A stretch of DNA of 7,760 nucleotides. It comes from JBKJML01 sp046596415 (lineage in GTDB: Bacteria > Actinomycetota > Thermoleophilia > Gaiellales > Gaiellaceae). The number at the start of each line of letters is the position of its first letter. Positions within the stretch are counted from its first letter, which is position 1. The translations under genes and the position numbers were made by a program. This document shows positions 6,127 to 7,760 of this stretch, in pieces. Location: assembly GCA_046596415.1 (NCBI GenBank), contig JBKJML010000014.1, positions 1-7,760 on the forward strand, given 5' to 3'. The notes under the pieces are model-generated. The model was not told where the DNA came from, did not search any database, and was given only the letters and a program-made list of their open reading frames with translations.

Positions 6127-7041
6127 TCAGCGTCCGGGCACGAGCCGGCCGAGCGTGTCGGCCGCGATATACCCCGCGACCTGCGGGTTCTCCTTCAGCC
6201 GCCGGAGCGAGTACTCGTACCACTTGCTGCCGAACGGCACGTAGATCCGCAGCCGGTGCCCCTCGGCGACGAGCCGGTCGCCCGCGGAGGCCCGCACCCC
6301 GAGGAGCATCTGGAACTCGTAGGCGTCCCGTGCGAGGCCCCGCTCGGCGACGACGCGGAGGGCCTCCTCGATCAGCCGGTCGTCGTGCGTGGCGATCCCG
6401 ACGTGGCAGCCACCGTCCAGCAGCGTCTCGAGCACCTGCACGTAGTTCGTGCGAACGGCTTCGATGTCGCGAAACTGGAGCTCGGGCGGCTCGACGTAGA
6501 TCCCCTTGCAGAGGCGGACGCGCGCCCCCTCCGCGACGAGCGTCTGGGCATCGTCGAGCGTGCGGCGCAGGGACGCCTGGAGCACGACGCCGAGGTTGTC
6601 GTAGCCGGCCCCGCGCAGCTCACGGTAGAGCCGGAGCGTGTCGTCGGTCGTGGACGAGTCCTCCATGTCGATCCGCACGAACGTGTCGCGATCGGCGGCG
6701 TGTCGGGCGACGAGCTCGAGGTTCTCGCGGCAGACGTCATAGCCGAGCGCGAGCCCGAGGCCGGTCGGCTTGACGCTCACGTTCGAGTCGAGGCCGTCCG
6801 CCGCGATCGCGTCCAACACGCCGAGGTACTCCTCCGCGATCGCCCGGGCCTCGCCTGTCGAGCGGATCTCCTCGCCGAGCACATCAACGGTCGCGAGCTT
6901 CCCGGCGGCGTTCAGCCCGGCGACCGTCGCTCGTGCGTCCGCGAGCTCGGTGCCCGCGATGTAGGGCGCCGACAGGCGCCGCACGATCCCTCGCGGGACG
7001 GCTGGCAGCACGGACACGATCGCGCGGTCGAGCAAGCTCAA
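6127..7041 (-). CDS. Proline dehydrogenase, monofunctional
   Basis: This 304-aa FAD enzyme oxidises L-proline to 1-pyrroline-5-carboxylate, the first step of proline catabolism, passing electrons to the respiratory quinone pool. The length is that of stand-alone bacterial enzymes rather than bifunctional PutA. The (beta/alpha)8-barrel motifs occur in order: SVKPTGLG (89-96), FVRIDMEDS (121-129), VVLQASLRRT (152-161), RLCKGIYVEP (176-185), GIATHDDRL (215-223), EFQMLLGVR (242-250) and YVPFGSKWYEYSLRRLKENP (267-286). R280-R281 is the conserved pair that binds the proline carboxylate. The start is TTG: an in-frame TAG lies 15 nt upstream of 7041 with no ATG or GTG between, so TTG 7041 or the TTG at 7035 must be used. 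No clear ribosome site is visible. The partner pyrroline-5-carboxylate dehydrogenase is not in the window. Confidence 0.95.
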   Translation of the reverse strand: MSLLDRAIVSVLPAVPRGIVRRLSAPYIAGTELADARATVAGLNAAGKLATVDVLGEEIRSTGEARAIAEEYLGVLDAIAADGLDSNVSVKPTGLGLALGYDVCRENLELVARHAADRDTFVRIDMEDSSTTDDTLRLYRELRGAGYDNLGVVLQASLRRTLDDAQTLVAEGARVRLCKGIYVEPPELQFRDIEAVRTNYVQVLETLLDGGCHVGIATHDDRLIEEALRVVAERGLARDAYEFQMLLGVRASAGDRLVAEGHRLRIYVPFGSKWYEYSLRRLKENPQVAGYIAADTLGRLVPGR

Positions 7042-7050
7042 AGCGGCGAC

Positions 7051-7056
7051 ACTCTA
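7051..7056 (-). promoter_or_regulatory. Possible -10 box upstream of proline dehydrogenase
   Basis: TAGAGT fits TANNNT and ends 9 nt before the TTG start, so a transcript from it would have almost no leader. It coincides with the in-frame TAG stop, and no -35 is apparent. Weak on its own, but its position resembles the boxes at 4020-4025, 4047-4052 and 7434-7439. Confidence 0.25.
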
Positions 7057-7062
7057 ACGGCG

Positions 7063-7089
7063 CAGTGCGTCCGGCCGACGGACGTGCTG
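7063..7089. terminator. Hairpin in the gap between the 98-aa gene and proline dehydrogenase
   Basis: CAGTGCGTCCG (7063-7073) pairs with CGGACGTGCTG (7079-7089) around a GCCGA loop: 11 pairs with two G-T wobbles in plus-strand RNA. In minus-strand RNA the wobbles become two adjacent A-C mismatches. It lies 41 nt after the stop of the 98-aa gene and 21 nt before the proline dehydrogenase start. It could terminate the upstream transcript or be a regulatory leader or protein-binding site. No T-run follows. Confidence 0.35.
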
Positions 7090-7130
7090 ACGTGCCAGGC
7101 GTGGCCCGCAGGTGTCGCCGGGCGGGCGCG

Positions 7131-7427
7131 TCAGCGCTCGCGCATGAAGCCCTGGCGGGCGGCGCTCACAAGTGCGACCGCCTCCGGAAAGAGGACACGC
7201 ATCGCATCGCGTAGCGCAATCGCCTGCTCCCCCGTCGAGCCGCTCACCTCGACGCGCTTCAGCGCGGCGGCCGTCAGCTCGACAGCCGTGTTGAGAGTCA
7301 GGGTCGCGAACTGCTCTCGCTGCGCCTCCTGCACCGACTCCGCCTGCTGGGCGGCGAACTCCTGGATCCCGCGCAGCAGGTCTTCTGGGTCGCCGCCGAA
7401 CGGGAAGCCTCCGAATCCACCTTCCAT
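7131..7427 (-). CDS. Small protein of unknown function, Gly/Phe-rich N-terminus and long helix
   Basis: I do not recognise this 98-aa protein. It opens with a Gly/Phe-rich stretch (MEGGFGGFPFGGDPEDLLRG, 1-20). A long, mostly helical segment with many Gln, Glu and Ala follows at about 14-58 (EFAAQQAESVQEAQREQF) and may be a coiled coil. A second helical part spans 65-95 (EQAIALRDAMRVLFPEAVAL). It has no signal peptide or membrane helix. Codon use matches the neighbours. The ATG has AGGA 7 nt upstream (7438-7435). The opening slightly recalls YbaB/EbfC nucleoid proteins, but the rest does not fit. It lies 65 nt after the glycoside hydrolase-like gene and 89 nt before proline dehydrogenase, all on the same strand. 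Confidence 0.7.
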   Translation of the reverse strand: MEGGFGGFPFGGDPEDLLRGIQEFAAQQAESVQEAQREQFATLTLNTAVELTAAALKRVEVSGSTGEQAIALRDAMRVLFPEAVALVSAARQGFMRER

Positions 7428-7433
7428 CCGGAC

Positions 7434-7439
7434 ATCCTA
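7434..7439 (-). promoter_or_regulatory. Candidate -10 box (leaderless type) of the 98-aa gene
   Basis: TAGGAT fits TANNNT closely and ends exactly 6 nt before the ATG, which would place +1 on the A of the start codon. The same bases hold AGGA at ribosome-site spacing, so it may be either or both. No convincing -35 is seen upstream. Confidence 0.35.
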
Positions 7440-7492
7440 GCCAGACGACCTGACGTTTCCGGCGCGGTACGAGGCGACGCCGCCCGGAGACG

Positions 7493-7760
7493 TCAGGCGC
7501 AGCGGTGAGCGCCGGAGCGGACGTCGCCGACCGCCGTACGGAACGTTCCGTACGCGGGCTTGACGTTTCCGTCTGCATAGAAGAGGCCGGACTGCCAACC
7601 TCCGAGTGACTCCTCGTCGACCAGCATGAAGTTGAAGAACGCGCCGACGACGCTCTGGCACGCGGCGAGCTTCAGAGCGCCGGCGAGCAGCGTGCCCTGA
7701 TCGGCGGCGCCGGCGCGGGCGTCCGTCTCCCGGCCGCTGTAGACACCGCGGCGGTCGGCG
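7493..7760 (-). CDS. C-terminal end of a probable glycoside hydrolase-like protein, 5' part outside window
   Basis: The last 88 residues and the TGA stop are visible; the rest lies beyond the right edge. The fragment reads GVYSGRETDARAGAADQGTL at 5-24, then LAACQSVVGAFFNFML, DEESLGGWQSGLFYADGNVK and PAYGTFRTAV. A hydrophobic strand with FFNFML, followed by a W-Q-S-G-L-x-x-A-D-G-x-x-K-P-A-Y segment, is typical of the last strand and helix of (beta/alpha)8-barrel glycosidases such as cellulase-family (GH5-like) proteins in actinobacteria. The catalytic residues would be upstream, so enzyme activity and substrate cannot be judged. The coding assignment is firm (clean frame, GC-rich third positions); the family is a moderate-confidence guess from the C-terminus alone. 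A perfect 20-bp palindrome lies inside the coding sequence at 7535-7554. Confidence 0.7.
   Translation of the reverse strand, partial: ADRRGVYSGRETDARAGAADQGTLLAGALKLAACQSVVGAFFNFMLVDEESLGGWQSGLFYADGNVKPAYGTFRTAVGDVRSGAHRCA
7535..7554. repeat. Perfect 20-bp palindrome inside a coding region
   Basis: The sequence is CGTACGGAAC followed directly by its reverse complement GTTCCGTACG, with no spacer and no mismatch. It lies about 40 bp before the stop codon of the glycoside hydrolase-like gene and encodes the AYGTFRT part of its C-terminus. It could be a protein-binding site, a site for a DNA-modifying system, or chance. Confidence 0.8.

Noticed and set aside
5661..6773. A 370-codon plus-strand frame spanning the DUF6458-like gene and the antisense of proline dehydrogenase.
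   Set aside because: The product is extremely Arg/Ala/Gly-rich and crosses two real genes and the convergent hairpin; it looks like a chance open frame.
7560..7588. A plus-strand TTGACG at 7560-7565 as a promoter -35 element.
   Set aside because: There is no -10-like hexamer at 16-18 bp spacing and no plus-strand gene follows; it lies inside a minus-strand coding region.
7054..7661. Minus-strand frames of 174 and 74 codons overlapping the 98-aa gene and the glycoside hydrolase-like end.
   Set aside because: The products are Arg-rich without motifs and conflict with two better-supported frames on the same strand.

Overview
This is a dense, GC-rich bacterial window. Nearly every base lies in a coding frame, and codons end mostly in G or C. 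Gene content (FabL-like enoyl-ACP reductase, DUF6458-like membrane protein, monofunctional proline dehydrogenase, homogentisate-pathway genes) and the style of the proteins suggest a high-GC actinobacterial lineage, possibly Thermoleophilia. That placement is inference: there is no rRNA or other marker gene here.

Layout. (1) Positions 1-4012, minus strand: a four-gene run read right to left. It comprises an EamA/DMT-type permease, 4-hydroxyphenylpyruvate dioxygenase (hpd), a cation diffusion facilitator (CDF) with an unusually long C-terminus, and a fumarylacetoacetate hydrolase-family gene cut by the left window edge. Junctions are 10 bp, 8 bp and a 4-bp ATGA overlap, so it reads as one operon. 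Hpd makes homogentisate and the FAH-family enzyme fits the last step of tyrosine degradation; homogentisate dioxygenase is not in the window. (2) Positions 4013-4059: a 47-bp divergent promoter region with TANNNT boxes 7 nt from both start codons. (3) Positions 4060-5721, plus strand: a 92-aa protein of unknown function, a FabL-type enoyl-ACP reductase and a class I SAM-dependent methyltransferase, closely spaced. (4) Positions 5779-6057, plus: a two-helix DUF6458-like membrane protein. (5) Positions 6058-6126: a convergent gap filled by a long imperfect hairpin, a probable terminator. (6) Positions 6127-7760, minus strand: an unknown 98-aa protein followed by proline dehydrogenase (TTG start), preceded at the right edge by the C-terminal end of a probable glycoside hydrolase-like protein.

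How it fits together: hpd and the FAH-family enzyme (tyrosine) and proline dehydrogenase point to amino-acid catabolism. FabL belongs to fatty-acid elongation. The permease may move a pathway substrate or product, and the CDF exporter probably handles a divalent metal (zinc-type ligand set). The most distinctive item is the CDF protein, which appears to carry three tandem copies of the cytoplasmic metal-sensing domain, only the middle one with a full set of metal ligands.

No tRNA, rRNA, CRISPR array, insertion sequence or phage gene was seen, and no stretch over 300 bp lacks a gene.
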